A stretch of 64,000 nucleotides of DNA from Geoglobus sp. UBA235 (GTDB taxonomy: Archaea; Halobacteriota; Archaeoglobi; Archaeoglobales; Archaeoglobaceae). Numbering within the stretch: the stretch's first letter is position 1; each line of letters begins with the position of its first letter. The position numbers and the translations under genes were made by a program. Shown here piece by piece: positions 36,861 through 45,529 of the stretch. The DNA is taken from contig DACG01000022.1 of NCBI GenBank assembly GCA_002494725.1, forward strand, positions 1-64,000, in the 5' to 3' direction. The notes under the pieces are model-generated. The model saw nothing but the letters and a program-made list of their open reading frames with translations. It did no database searches and was not told the origin of the DNA.

Positions 36861-38522
36861 ATGAGGTTTGTGAAGGGTTTTCCCGCAACAACCATGGAAG
36901 AGTATCAGCTGAACCTGACAAGGATAATCGAGTACGCAGCAACCTACTTTCCAGACAGGGAGATAGCATCAAGGCTTCATGACGGAAGCGTGATGAGATA
37001 CAGCTATAAAGAGGCTTTTGAGAGAATCAGAAGAATTGCAGATTCGATGGAAAAGCTTGGCATTCAGCCTGGAGACAGAATCGGAGTGATAAGCTGGAAC
37101 ACTCACAGATTTTACGAACTTTTCTTTGCAATTCCGGCAATAGGAGCTGTTCTTTTAGAGATGAATCTCAGACTCCATCCGAAGGAGATAATATACGTGG
37201 CAAATCACAGCGGAGCAAAGGCAATTTTCGTTGACGAGACCCTTTTGCCTCTCGCAGAAGGGATAGCTCCCCACATCAAAGCGGAGAAATACATAATAAT
37301 GTCAGATGGAGACATTCCTGAGACGAAGCTCAAGAATGTCAGCAGTTATGAGGATATGGTTGATGAAGGAGACCGGGATTTCGAACTGCCCATAGTGGAT
37401 GAGCATTCCGCCGCTACAGCCTGCTACACATCAGGAACAACCGGAAACCCCAAGGGTGTCTATTATTCCCACAGAGCCCTCGTTTTGCATTCGTTCACAG
37501 AGCTCTACGCTTTAAAGCTCTCGCCTGATGATGTGTACATGCAGCTCGTTCCCATGTTCCATGCCAACGGTTGGGGACTGTTCTATCCGGCCACAATATC
37601 CGGTTGCAAGCTTGTTTTTCCGGGGAGATATGGAGTTGACAATCTGAAGCCGGTGATTGATCTGATGAAAAGCGAGGAGGTAACCGTGACTGCCGGAGCC
37701 CCGGCCATATTTCTCCCAATGCTGAAGTACCTTGAGAGTCTTGAAGAAAGGCCGAAATTCAACGTGAGAGCGTGGAGCGGGGCAACAGAGCCCCCGGTTG
37801 CCATGATGAAGGGTTTGCTTCAGTACGGCATAGAGGTTGTTCATGCCTATGGAGCAACAGAAACAGCTCCACTTGTCTGCTACAACTTCATAAAGCCAGA
37901 GCTGAAGGACATCGGTGAGGACGAGAAGTGGGAGATAAAGAGAAAGCAGGGAATCCCGGTTTTCGGCGTGGAGGTGGCTCTTGCTGACGAAAACGGCAAT
38001 TTTCTGCCGTGGGATGGTAAGAGCATAGGGGAGCTTTACATACGGGGTCACTGGGTTACGGGCGTTTACTATGATGACCCGAGAACAGCAGAATCATTTG
38101 TTGGAGACGATGTGCTGAAGTGGTGGAAGAGCGGTGATGCCGCCACGATAGATGAGCACGGATACATAAAGATAGTCGACAGGTTCAAGGATCTGATAAA
38201 GAGCGGAGGAGAGTGGATAAGTAGCATTGATCTTGAGAACTATCTGATTGCTCATCCTGCTGTCTTTGAAGCATGCGTTATTGGAATTCCCCATCCAAAA
38301 TGGGAAGAGAGGCCACTGGCCTTTGTTGTGCTCAAAGATGAGTACAGGGGGAAGGTGACGAAGGAGGATCTGCTTGAGCACCTCAGCCAGAGATTTGCGA
38401 AATGGCAGCTACCCGATGAGATTCTCTTTGTTGATGAGATCCCAAAGACGAGTGTCGGGAAGGCAAGCAAGAGGACTTTGAGGGAGCAGTACAGGGACTT
38501 TTATGCAGGCAAACGTGAATAG
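36861..38522 (+). CDS. Acyl-CoA synthetase (AMP-forming fatty acid-CoA ligase)
   Basis: Activates a fatty acid to its CoA thioester using ATP. The 553-residue protein has the P-loop-like YTSGTTGNPKGV (about 193-204), the AYGATETAP motif, SGDAATIDEHGYIKIVDR and the C-terminal KTSVGKASKR with the adenylation Lys. It resembles medium/long-chain ligases. Together with the two genes before it, this gives a short route from fatty acid to 3-ketoacyl-CoA; the thiolase must be elsewhere. Confidence 0.93.
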   Translation: MRFVKGFPATTMEEYQLNLTRIIEYAATYFPDREIASRLHDGSVMRYSYKEAFERIRRIADSMEKLGIQPGDRIGVISWNTHRFYELFFAIPAIGAVLLEMNLRLHPKEIIYVANHSGAKAIFVDETLLPLAEGIAPHIKAEKYIIMSDGDIPETKLKNVSSYEDMVDEGDRDFELPIVDEHSAATACYTSGTTGNPKGVYYSHRALVLHSFTELYALKLSPDDVYMQLVPMFHANGWGLFYPATISGCKLVFPGRYGVDNLKPVIDLMKSEEVTVTAGAPAIFLPMLKYLESLEERPKFNVRAWSGATEPPVAMMKGLLQYGIEVVHAYGATETAPLVCYNFIKPELKDIGEDEKWEIKRKQGIPVFGVEVALADENGNFLPWDGKSIGELYIRGHWVTGVYYDDPRTAESFVGDDVLKWWKSGDAATIDEHGYIKIVDRFKDLIKSGGEWISSIDLENYLIAHPAVFEACVIGIPHPKWEERPLAFVVLKDEYRGKVTKEDLLEHLSQRFAKWQLPDEILFVDEIPKTSVGKASKRTLREQYRDFYAGKRE

Positions 38523-38592
38523 TATCACCAATCTTATTTTTTCAGAGATAAAAAAACAGAGATGATGCGATTCTGAAGTCTTTGTCCGCATC

Positions 38593-39009
38593 CTATTTAA
38601 CTATTCCATACCCCGCTTTAACCCAAGCCAGAATTCCCCCATCTATCTCGTAAACTTCTTTAAACCCAAGCTCCCTGAAAATTGGCATCGCCAAGCCGGA
38701 CCTGTGACCGGTTCTGCAGTAAACGACATAGGTTTTGTCCCTGTCAAGTTTGCTGAGCTTCTGCTTGAAATCGGGATCGTAGAAGTTGATGTTGATGGCG
38801 TTCTCAATATGACCCATTGAGAACTCCTGCGGGGTTCTGATGTCTATAACAGCAAAATCGGGATTTCCCCTGTTACTTTCTATCAGCCTGTAAGCCTCAT
38901 CTGGACTTACACTAATTATTTTCTGCTGGGTTTGCTCAGATGTTATGCATCCAGCTATGGCTGTGGCAAAAAGTATCAGAAATACAGCGACGAGATTCTT
39001 GAGCTTCAT
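38593..39009 (-). CDS. Rhodanese-domain lipoprotein
   Basis: A 138-residue exported protein: signal peptide LVAVFLILFATAIAGC with a lipobox Cys near residue 21, then a single rhodanese domain. The active-site loop is YCRTGHRSG, with the catalytic Cys intact, and the domain begins ISVSPDEAYRLI. It would move sulfane sulfur outside the cell membrane. The frame is open to 39066, but the ATG at 39009 starts the signal peptide and is the better choice. No partner gene is adjacent. Confidence 0.88.
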   Translation of the reverse strand: MKLKNLVAVFLILFATAIAGCITSEQTQQKIISVSPDEAYRLIESNRGNPDFAVIDIRTPQEFSMGHIENAININFYDPDFKQKLSKLDRDKTYVVYCRTGHRSGLAMPIFRELGFKEVYEIDGGILAWVKAGYGIVK

Positions 39010-39105
39010 GAGAAGATTTGATACCGGAGAAGATAAATCGTTTTCAGGATTTCGGGAGAACCTCAATAGCGATAAAGTAAAATATTGTCATAACAGAATC
39101 TGAGG

Positions 39106-40152
39106 GTGTTTGTAGCCATATACCATGCCGGAGATCAGGAGAACATTTTAAAGGCTTTAAAAAACCTGAAACCAGCTTTCAGAGTTGAAGGAGATTATCA
39201 GATAATTGCCTCCGATGAAAACGGAACTGTACTGGTTGGAAAATACAGAGATTCCCTTTTTGTTCTGTCCGAGAGGGATGTTGAAGCAGATCTGGAGCCT
39301 CTTGAGAGGTTCAGGGTTGAGTTCGGAAAAACCGAGATGGGAAGGAATTTCGACTATGGAAGATACAGACTTGAGAACGGCATGCTAAAAATAGAGACTG
39401 AGAGAAATAGAGAGAGAATTATCACCACCATACCTCCTCTTCTCGCTGAAATTACAGTGGCAAAAATCCTGATTTCTGACGCAAGCATAAGGGCAGAATA
39501 CCTCACCAGAGAGGAGACAAAAATAATAAACAAAACAACTGAAATCCTTGAGGGGGCAAGATCTCTGAGCATAGCAAAACTTGAGGAACTTGCCTTCAGC
39601 GTATCCTCACTCAAAGGAGTGTTTTTCTCCGCATACATGAGATACAAGGATGAACTTGAGGAGATCTCCTACCGCCTTATCAGAGCAGAAAGGCTCTCCA
39701 AAAAAATTGGTTCTCTGCTGTACAGTGAAATACAGGAAATGAGAGAGGAACTTGAGATACTGAAGTACTTTGAATCAAGCTTTGAATCAACCCTGAATGG
39801 AGTCAGAGATGCCTTGGACACAATTCATCTAAAACTGGAAAGTCTTCACAGAAAGGAAGACCTTGAGATGCAGAGAAAGACCTCATCACTTCAGGCCGCT
39901 GCAGCGGTCATCGAGTTCATAGCTGTCTTCTATTACTCTCTTGGCATATGGAACAAGTATGCAGACCTCTCGGCAGTACCAAAATGGATTACATTCTCGC
40001 TTCTGACATCCCTTTCAATTCTGGTCGTGATTTACACGGAAATAATCGGAGAAATATTAACAAAAAGAGAATTCGAAAGAAAGTTCTACATTGTTACAGG
40101 GATGATAGTTCTTGTTGTGTTTGGAATGTTCTACATCACTCTTTTTCACTGA
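39106..40152 (+). CDS. Coiled-coil protein with C-terminal membrane helices (RMD1/DUF155-like)
   Basis: A 348-residue protein: soluble alpha/beta N-terminal half, long helices rich in Glu, Lys and Leu (about residues 150-270, likely coiled coil), then two or three membrane helices at the C-terminus. The order recalls the RMD1/DUF155 family, but I hold that loosely. Function unknown. The start is GTG at 39106 directly after GAGG, an uncertain choice. It converges with the rubrerythrin-like gene and overlaps it by 17 bp. Confidence 0.65.
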   Translation: MFVAIYHAGDQENILKALKNLKPAFRVEGDYQIIASDENGTVLVGKYRDSLFVLSERDVEADLEPLERFRVEFGKTEMGRNFDYGRYRLENGMLKIETERNRERIITTIPPLLAEITVAKILISDASIRAEYLTREETKIINKTTEILEGARSLSIAKLEELAFSVSSLKGVFFSAYMRYKDELEEISYRLIRAERLSKKIGSLLYSEIQEMREELEILKYFESSFESTLNGVRDALDTIHLKLESLHRKEDLEMQRKTSSLQAAAAVIEFIAVFYYSLGIWNKYADLSAVPKWITFSLLTSLSILVVIYTEIIGEILTKREFERKFYIVTGMIVLVVFGMFYITLFH

Positions 40153-40330
40153 GTATCCTAACAGCCTTGAGCCTGTCATTTATCATCTTTAGATGCTCCT
40201 TCTCCTGAGTTATGAGAAAATCGAGAAGCTCTCTTGTAAGGGGGTCTGCATCTTTCTTCATTTCCTGATACGTCTTTATGGCATCAGTTTCAAGCTGCCT
40301 TGCTTTTTCGAGAATCTCTTCAGGAGTCAT
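40136..40330 (-). CDS. Short rubrerythrin/ferritin-like helical protein
   Basis: Only 64 residues, forming two helices: LEKARQLETDAIKTYQEMKK and LLDFLITQEKEHLKMINDRL. The first has a ferritin-type Glu and the second an ExxH pair, so it looks like one half of a four-helix di-iron bundle and would need to dimerise. It follows iscU by 33 bp and may be the last gene of the tusA-iscS-iscU operon, suggesting iron handling for cluster assembly (inference). The ATG at 40330 is preferred over the TTG just before it. Confidence 0.7.
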   Translation of the reverse strand: MTPEEILEKARQLETDAIKTYQEMKKDADPLTRELLDFLITQEKEHLKMINDRLKAVRILSEKE

Positions 40331-40363
40331 CAAAAACAGTAATGTTACAGGACAATAAAAACA

Positions 40364-40816
40364 TTACATCGGACAGAGCTCACCGTGATCGTCGTGCTCT
40401 TCTTCATCCGGCAGACTGTCAAGTCCAAGTCTTTTCAGATCCTCATCCCTTCCCTGCTTTTTCAGGTAATCTGCTATTGCCCTTTTCAATGCATCTGCAG
40501 CAAGATTTGAGCAGTGCATTTTTTGAGGGGGCAGTCCACCAAGAGCCTCTGCAACAGTTTGTTTTGTGATCTGCAAAGCCTCCTCAATCGTCTTGCCGAT
40601 TGCAAGTTCAGTTGCCATGCTGCTTGTTGCTATCGCTGCCCCGCACCCAAACGTCTGGAACTTTATATCAACAATTCTGTCATTCTCAACCTTGATGTAC
40701 ATTGTCATCAAATCCCCGCAAACAGGATTGCCAACTGTGCCAACACCATCTGCATCCTCGATGACTCCAACATTCTTTGGATTTCTGAAGTGCTCCAAAA
40801 CCTTTTCACTATACAA
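40364..40816 (-). CDS. iscU: Fe-S cluster scaffold IscU
   Basis: Scaffold on which [2Fe-2S] clusters form. The three cluster Cys are present: NPVCGD, FGCGAAIA and KMHCSNLAADA. I start at TTG 40816 because AGGAGG sits exactly 8 nt upstream and the product then begins YSEKVLEHFRNPKNVG like other IscU proteins; the Cys numbers become 33, 58 and 102 and the Asp is 35, as reported for A. fulgidus. A GTG at 40825 is too close to the Shine-Dalgarno. The C-terminal 25 residues are acidic with His and Cys and are absent from E. coli IscU. Confidence 0.93.
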   Translation of the reverse strand: MYSEKVLEHFRNPKNVGVIEDADGVGTVGNPVCGDLMTMYIKVENDRIVDIKFQTFGCGAAIATSSMATELAIGKTIEEALQITKQTVAEALGGLPPQKMHCSNLAADALKRAIADYLKKQGRDEDLKRLGLDSLPDEEEHDDHGELCPM

Positions 40817-40817
40817 A

Positions 40818-41984
40818 TTAACCACCTCCTGACTTTTTCTTCATGTAAAGTGGAGACATCATTCTGAGTCTCTCAATTATTGGTGGAAGCTTCTCGAGAA
40901 CGTAATCCACATCCTCCATCCTGCTCCATCTTCCGAGACTGAAGACAACGCTGCCATGAGCCTCCTCATGCTTCAAACCAATCGCCATGAGAACATGTGA
41001 GGGCTGGAGAGTTTTTGACGTGCATGCAGACCCTGTTGAGGCCTGAATCCCCTCCATATCCATGCTGAGCAGAATTGATTCACCTTCAATGTAGCTGAAC
41101 CTAACACTTGCGTTGTTTGGCAGTCTTTCCTCCGGATGGCCGTTGAGGAATGTGTCCTCAATTCTGAGCAGACCTTCTATAAGTCTGTCCCTCATTTCTC
41201 TGAGCCTTTCAGATTCCCTCTTCCACTCCTCCTTGGCTATTTCAGCGGCCTTTCCGAATCCAGCTATTCCGGGTACGTTTTCCGTTCCACCTCTCATTCC
41301 CGACTCCTGTCCGCCACCAAGTACTATCGGATTGACCCTGACTCCCTTCCTCAGATAAAGGGCCCCAACTCCCCTCGGCCCGTAAATGTCATTGGAAGAC
41401 AGGGTGAGCATATCAGCCCCCATCCTTTCAACATCAACCTCTATCTTGCCAAGACTGGCTGTGGCATCAACATGAAGCGTTGTTCTCACAATCTCTCTTA
41501 TCTCATGAATATCCTGAACCGTGCCGATTTCGGGATTTGCGTGCTGGATCGAAACAAGAATCGTATCATCTCTTATCAGGTTCTCAAGCTCATCAAGCCT
41601 GACCTTCCCGAATTTATCAACCGGAGCGTAATCAACCTCGAACCCATTCTTCATCAGGAATTTTGCAGAATTTATTACAGATATGTGCTCAATGGCACTC
41701 ACAATTATATGAGTTCCCCTTCTCTTGTTTCTCATCGCATAACCGATAATGGCAAGATTGTTAGCCTCAGTTGCTCCTGAGGTGAATATTATTTCAGATG
41801 GATCTGCATTTATAAGGTTTGCAACCCTATTTCTTGCTTCTTCAATAATATTTCTCGCCTCAAGACCGAGAGAGTGAACGGATGATGGATTGCCGGGATG
41901 CCTGAAATACTTCACAATCTCCTCAACAACCCTTTCATCAACGGGTGAACCTGCAACATAATCGAGATAGGGCATTTCAGACAC
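40818..41984 (-). CDS. iscS: IscS-like protein with Asp in place of the PLP lysine
   Basis: A 388-residue protein of the NifS/IscS fold, partner of IscU. The sulfur-accepting Cys is intact in [14 protein letters not shown] (Cys321), as is the His in AIEHISV. But the segment that normally reads S-x-H-K-I-Y-G-P is [10 protein letters not shown], putting Asp at residue 199 where the Schiff-base Lys for PLP should be. The same substitution is reported for A. fulgidus IscS, where it was linked with loss of bound PLP and of normal desulfurase activity. It may therefore act mainly as a cluster-assembly partner. It overlaps tusA by 8 bp. Confidence 0.93.
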   Translation of the reverse strand: MSEMPYLDYVAGSPVDERVVEEIVKYFRHPGNPSSVHSLGLEARNIIEEARNRVANLINADPSEIIFTSGATEANNLAIIGYAMRNKRRGTHIIVSAIEHISVINSAKFLMKNGFEVDYAPVDKFGKVRLDELENLIRDDTILVSIQHANPEIGTVQDIHEIREIVRTTLHVDATASLGKIEVDVERMGADMLTLSSNDIYGPRGVGALYLRKGVRVNPIVLGGGQESGMRGGTENVPGIAGFGKAAEIAKEEWKRESERLREMRDRLIEGLLRIEDTFLNGHPEERLPNNASVRFSYIEGESILLSMDMEGIQASTGSACTSKTLQPSHVLMAIGLKHEEAHGSVVFSLGRWSRMEDVDYVLEKLPPIIERLRMMSPLYMKKKSGGG

Positions 41985-42207
41985 CTCTCCTGATTCTGAT
42001 TATGAAAATACCGTCTTCCTCATCAATCCCAAGAACCTGATGCCCGCTCCTCTCTGCCCAGTCCGGAATGTCCTTCTTGGCTGAGGGATCATCTGCAAGC
42101 ACCTCAATCACCTCCCCAACCTGAACCTCCTCAATTGCCTTTCTTGCCATGAAAAGCGGCATTGGACAGAACATTCCAAGGCAGTCAACGGATTTCTTGC
42201 TTTCCAT
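41977..42207 (-). CDS. tusA: TusA-family sulfur carrier
   Basis: A 76-residue sulfur-relay protein with the catalytic Cys in [17 protein letters not shown] and the [16 protein letters not shown] segment typical of TusA. It passes persulfide sulfur between enzymes. First gene of the tusA-iscS-iscU operon. Two ATG codons (42210 and 42207) are possible. Its promoter carries the shared element at 42217-42231. Confidence 0.9.
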   Translation of the reverse strand: MESKKSVDCLGMFCPMPLFMARKAIEEVQVGEVIEVLADDPSAKKDIPDWAERSGHQVLGIDEEDGIFIIRIRRGV

Positions 42208-42216
42208 CATTTTCCC

Positions 42217-42231
42217 TTAACGCCGTAAATT
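42217..42231 (-). promoter_or_regulatory. Candidate sulfur-operon operator, copy 1
   Basis: On the minus strand it reads AATTTACGGCGTTAA, 14 of 15 bases identical to the copy at 46346-46360. It directly follows the TATA box (42229-42241) in the direction of tusA and lies before the start codon, a position expected for a repressor site. Confidence 0.55.
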
Positions 42232-42241
42232 ATATATTGAT
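42229..42241 (-). promoter_or_regulatory. TATA box for tusA-iscS-iscU
   Basis: AATATATAATTT on the minus strand, about 25-30 bp before the tusA ATG. It abuts the candidate operator. Confidence 0.5.
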
Positions 42242-42264
42242 TTTGCAATTTTGCTTTCACTCTC

Positions 42265-43392
42265 TCACCCGTACTCAAAAACCTCAGCATTGCCAACAGC
42301 TCTATCTTCTTTCAGACTGCACATCTCCTCCATCCTCTCAACATCCTCAAGTGATGCGTTTGTCACCGGATGCTTTGAAACCAAAAGGGAACAGCAATCC
42401 TCGTACGGCTGGATTGATATTTCGTAGGTTCCAATTCTTTTGGCAAGCTCCACAATCTCTTCCTTATCAAGACCGATTAAAGGTGCAAATACAGGATGCT
42501 TTGATGCAGAATAGATGACACTCATGTTTGCAAGGGTCTGAGATGCCACCTGACCGAGATTGTCTCCTGTGAATATTCCTTCCGCTTTCTCCTTTTCAGC
42601 AATCATGGATGCCATTCTCATCATGCTCCTCCTGTAGACAACCATTCTGTGGTCAGAGGGGATGCATCTTATGATCTCAAGCTGAATTTCCCTGAAAGGA
42701 ACCATGTAAAGCTTTATCCTGTGAAATTCCGATAACCTTTTAGCTATATCATGGATTTTTCTCCTTACGGCAGGTGAATGTATTGTGGAGTTGAAGAAGT
42801 GTACTGCAACAACCTCAGCTCCCCTCTTCATGGCCATAAACGCCGAGACAGGGCTGTCTATTCCCCCTGATAGCAAACAGATGACCCTTCCTGAAACACC
42901 AACAGGAAGGCCGCCTATCCCATCTATCCTCTCAGAATAAACGTAGGCATTTCTGTTTGAGATCTCAATGTAGATTGTTTTTTCCGGATTTTTCAAATCA
43001 ACCCTCAGGCTTTTCCTTTTCAGTATCTCCTCTCCAACGATTCTGTTAACCTCCACTGAATTAAGCGGGAATTCCTTGAAGCCTCTCTTTGTCTCAACCC
43101 TGAACGTTCCTGAGTTTGGGGAAACATCTATGGCTGCCCTTACGATCTCGTCCATTTCCAGATCCGTCATTATTGCAAGAGCCGAATACTTGATTCCAGG
43201 GGTTTTCTCAAGAATCCTTCTTATTTCGGGATTGTCACTTTCAATCACTATCCTTCCGTACTCTCTTCTTATTTCTGGAGTTTCAATGTCTTTAATTTTA
43301 TTTTTTATGTTTCTGACAAGCTTTTTTTCAAAATAGCTCCTGTTTTTGCCCTTCAGTGCTATTTCAGAGTAATGAACAACGTAAACCCTCAT
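42265..43392 (-). CDS. thiI: ThiI tRNA 4-thiouridine synthase, without rhodanese domain
   Basis: Adds sulfur to tRNA uridine 8. The 375-residue protein has the N-terminal ferredoxin-like and THUMP domains (about 1-160) and the PP-loop domain with VICLLSGGIDSPVSAF near residue 170. The C-terminal rhodanese domain of E. coli ThiI is absent, as in most archaea, so another protein must deliver the sulfur; TusA, IscS and the TtuA-like enzyme are all in this window. It overlaps DUF169 by 4 bp. Confidence 0.93.
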   Translation of the reverse strand: MRVYVVHYSEIALKGKNRSYFEKKLVRNIKNKIKDIETPEIRREYGRIVIESDNPEIRRILEKTPGIKYSALAIMTDLEMDEIVRAAIDVSPNSGTFRVETKRGFKEFPLNSVEVNRIVGEEILKRKSLRVDLKNPEKTIYIEISNRNAYVYSERIDGIGGLPVGVSGRVICLLSGGIDSPVSAFMAMKRGAEVVAVHFFNSTIHSPAVRRKIHDIAKRLSEFHRIKLYMVPFREIQLEIIRCIPSDHRMVVYRRSMMRMASMIAEKEKAEGIFTGDNLGQVASQTLANMSVIYSASKHPVFAPLIGLDKEEIVELAKRIGTYEISIQPYEDCCSLLVSKHPVTNASLEDVERMEEMCSLKEDRAVGNAEVFEYG

Positions 43393-44312
43393 GCCCTTAC
43401 ACTCATCTTTAGCTTTCTTGCCTCCTCGATAACACTGTCTATTTCTCTGCCAATCCTCTCCTCAAAATCGGGCTTTCTGTATTCTTCAAAGACATCAAGC
43501 TCAACAACCTTTGTCACTTCAACCCAGTTCTCTCTTGGAATTGCCACACATTCTCCTGAGTGGCTTTCAGCAGCACTGACTGCTTCATCCTCGCTTTTGA
43601 ATTTGACAGACGTGAATATCCCAAGTGTGTTCCTTTCACCCTTGAATATGTAGAGCTTAACACTTTTTCCATTGTAGAATCCCATGAAATGATCCGTTGC
43701 CTTGTCAAACCCCATAGCCTCGAATTTTTCAATCAGATCCTTGGGAAGGTCATCCATCAAACACCCACACAGGGCTTTGACCTCCTCTCTCCTTATTGCC
43801 TCCTCCATTCTTGCAAATATCTCATACGGAAATCCAATCACGATCTCCTCTCTCCTGTATCCTCCAATCTCCCTTGCCCCGGGGCAGAGAAATGAGATGT
43901 TGGGCTTTCCTTGCTTTCTCACAAGTGCTGTTGCCTCTCCGCACACAGCATTTTCCCCTGAGAATCGGGCATGAAGCTCCTCATCAAAAAGAGCTCTGTA
44001 AAATGAAGAAATCCTCATTATCCTCTCGGGATTGGTAACAACAAGCACAACATCACACTTCTGCTTTCTGTAAGGCTCGAGAATTATGCTCCTCGTCTCT
44101 CCCTCTTCAGCCATCTCGGTTATAAAGCCAAGGGAAACGAGAGCTCCGGCACAGGTGAGATTGAACTCATTCAGAACTATCCTCTCTTCACTCTCAGCAA
44201 CCCTCCTGACAGCCTCACAGAATCTGTACTCTCCTGTACCTTCAAGCTCCTCTTTCCTGAATATCACTGCAACAGGATCAAGCTGAATCTCAAAATACCT
44301 CCTGAACGTCAA
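43389..44312 (-). CDS. DUF169 family protein
   Basis: A 307-residue protein assigned to DUF169 by the VAVIFRKEE start, the EFNLTCAGALVSLGF block and the repeated short Cys-containing segments (VCGEATAL, LCGCLMDDL). The family is widespread in anaerobic archaea and clostridia; function unknown. It is flanked by thiI and SepCysS with ATGA overlaps on both sides, so it is cotranscribed with two sulfur-transfer enzymes. A sulfur or metal role is an inference from this context. Confidence 0.78.
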   Translation of the reverse strand: MTFRRYFEIQLDPVAVIFRKEELEGTGEYRFCEAVRRVAESEERIVLNEFNLTCAGALVSLGFITEMAEEGETRSIILEPYRKQKCDVVLVVTNPERIMRISSFYRALFDEELHARFSGENAVCGEATALVRKQGKPNISFLCPGAREIGGYRREEIVIGFPYEIFARMEEAIRREEVKALCGCLMDDLPKDLIEKFEAMGFDKATDHFMGFYNGKSVKLYIFKGERNTLGIFTSVKFKSEDEAVSAAESHSGECVAIPRENWVEVTKVVELDVFEEYRKPDFEERIGREIDSVIEEARKLKMSVRA

Positions 44313-45493
44313 TCCTCCACCTCCACACCGTATTTTTCTGCTATGTCCTTAAAGGCATCGGCAACCTTCCCAAGCTCCTCCCGGCTGAGACCGTAGATAT
44401 TAACCTTGAAGTTCTTGGTCATTCCAGCCTGAACTCCAAAAACACCTCTCTTTTTGAGCTCATGGTACAGGAAATACCCTCTTTTTTTGTGCTTCTTTGC
44501 TATGCTGTGGAAAGCTGGAGATTCGAAATGCATGAGAGTGTGATTTTTTGGTCTCTCTCCAATAAGCTGAACTCCTTCAATCTTCTCCATCTCTTTCACA
44601 AACCATCTTGCCTTTTCAATTTCATCATCCCAGTGCCTGACCCTCTCAACAACTCTCGGGAATGATGCCATCAATGTCATCACAGGTAAACCAAAAACCG
44701 GAGAACAGCCGAACATTGCTATCTCCTTTTTTGTAAAGGCTCTTCCGCTCCACTCTCCCCTTACCTTCGAGGTTCTGAAAATTATGTCTGAAAATTCATA
44801 ATTTGTTGCCAGAATTCCAATTGGAGCGGTTGCTGACCAGCTCTTGTGACCACTTGCAACAATGAAAGCCGCTCTCAATTTCTTTCCATTGATCTCCATC
44901 ACTCCAGAGCTGTATGCGGTGTTGAGAACAAATGGTATCCCGTATTCCTCGCATATCCTCCCAACCTTTTCCGCATCTGCAAGATTTCCATACCTGTAAT
45001 CCACATGGGTCAGCAGTGCAAGATCCGGATACCTGCCTGTATCCTCTTTAACCCTCTCAAACGTCTCTGCATACATTTCGGCATCAATTCTGAAGTCAGG
45101 ATAACCTGAATTAGGAACCTCATATATTTTCATATCATTGAGTTCTGCAGCTGTGTAGGATGTGTAGTGGGCCAGCGAATCCAGCACCACAATACCTCCA
45201 TGAAAGCCTGCCATCACTGCAAATTTTGCATGCCTTGCTCCAGCAGTGAATCTGGCAGTATCCATTCCAAGAAACTCCGCAATGTCCTGTTTGAGTGCAT
45301 CAACCGGTGGATTTTTCAGCAGATCAACCCTCCCCTCAAGACAGACATCGCACACAGAGTAACCATCTGCCCACTCAATCAGAACTTTTCTCGCTTCTTC
45401 GGTCAGAATGCCACCTCTCTGAATCGGATGAATGTTAATCAGTCCTTTTGATGGTCTTTTCAGGTTATTGGGGCTGTATCTGTTCAAATCCAT
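44309..45493 (-). CDS. pscS: Sep-tRNA:Cys-tRNA synthase (SepCysS)
   Basis: PLP enzyme that turns O-phosphoseryl-tRNA into cysteinyl-tRNA, the route to Cys in many methanogens and Archaeoglobus. Diagnostic features are YSVCDVCLEGRVD near the N-terminus with two of the conserved Cys, and the PLP Lys in VASGHKSWSA. It needs a sulfur donor, and the sulfate-reduction genes lie just to the right. I start at ATG 45493: the TATA box at 45515-45529 places the transcript start near it, which rules out the upstream GTG at 45508. SepRS is not in the window. Confidence 0.95.
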   Translation of the reverse strand: MDLNRYSPNNLKRPSKGLINIHPIQRGGILTEEARKVLIEWADGYSVCDVCLEGRVDLLKNPPVDALKQDIAEFLGMDTARFTAGARHAKFAVMAGFHGGIVVLDSLAHYTSYTAAELNDMKIYEVPNSGYPDFRIDAEMYAETFERVKEDTGRYPDLALLTHVDYRYGNLADAEKVGRICEEYGIPFVLNTAYSSGVMEINGKKLRAAFIVASGHKSWSATAPIGILATNYEFSDIIFRTSKVRGEWSGRAFTKKEIAMFGCSPVFGLPVMTLMASFPRVVERVRHWDDEIEKARWFVKEMEKIEGVQLIGERPKNHTLMHFESPAFHSIAKKHKKRGYFLYHELKKRGVFGVQAGMTKNFKVNIYGLSREELGKVADAFKDIAEKYGVEVED

Positions 45494-45514
45494 CCCTCCT
45501 CTTAACACTATCTG

Positions 45515-45529
45515 GCTATTTAAAATTTA
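45515..45529 (-). promoter_or_regulatory. TATA box for SepCysS-DUF169-thiI
   Basis: TAAATTTTAAATAGC on the minus strand, about 25 bp before the SepCysS ATG. It overlaps the last codons of the TauE/SafE gene. Confidence 0.5.
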
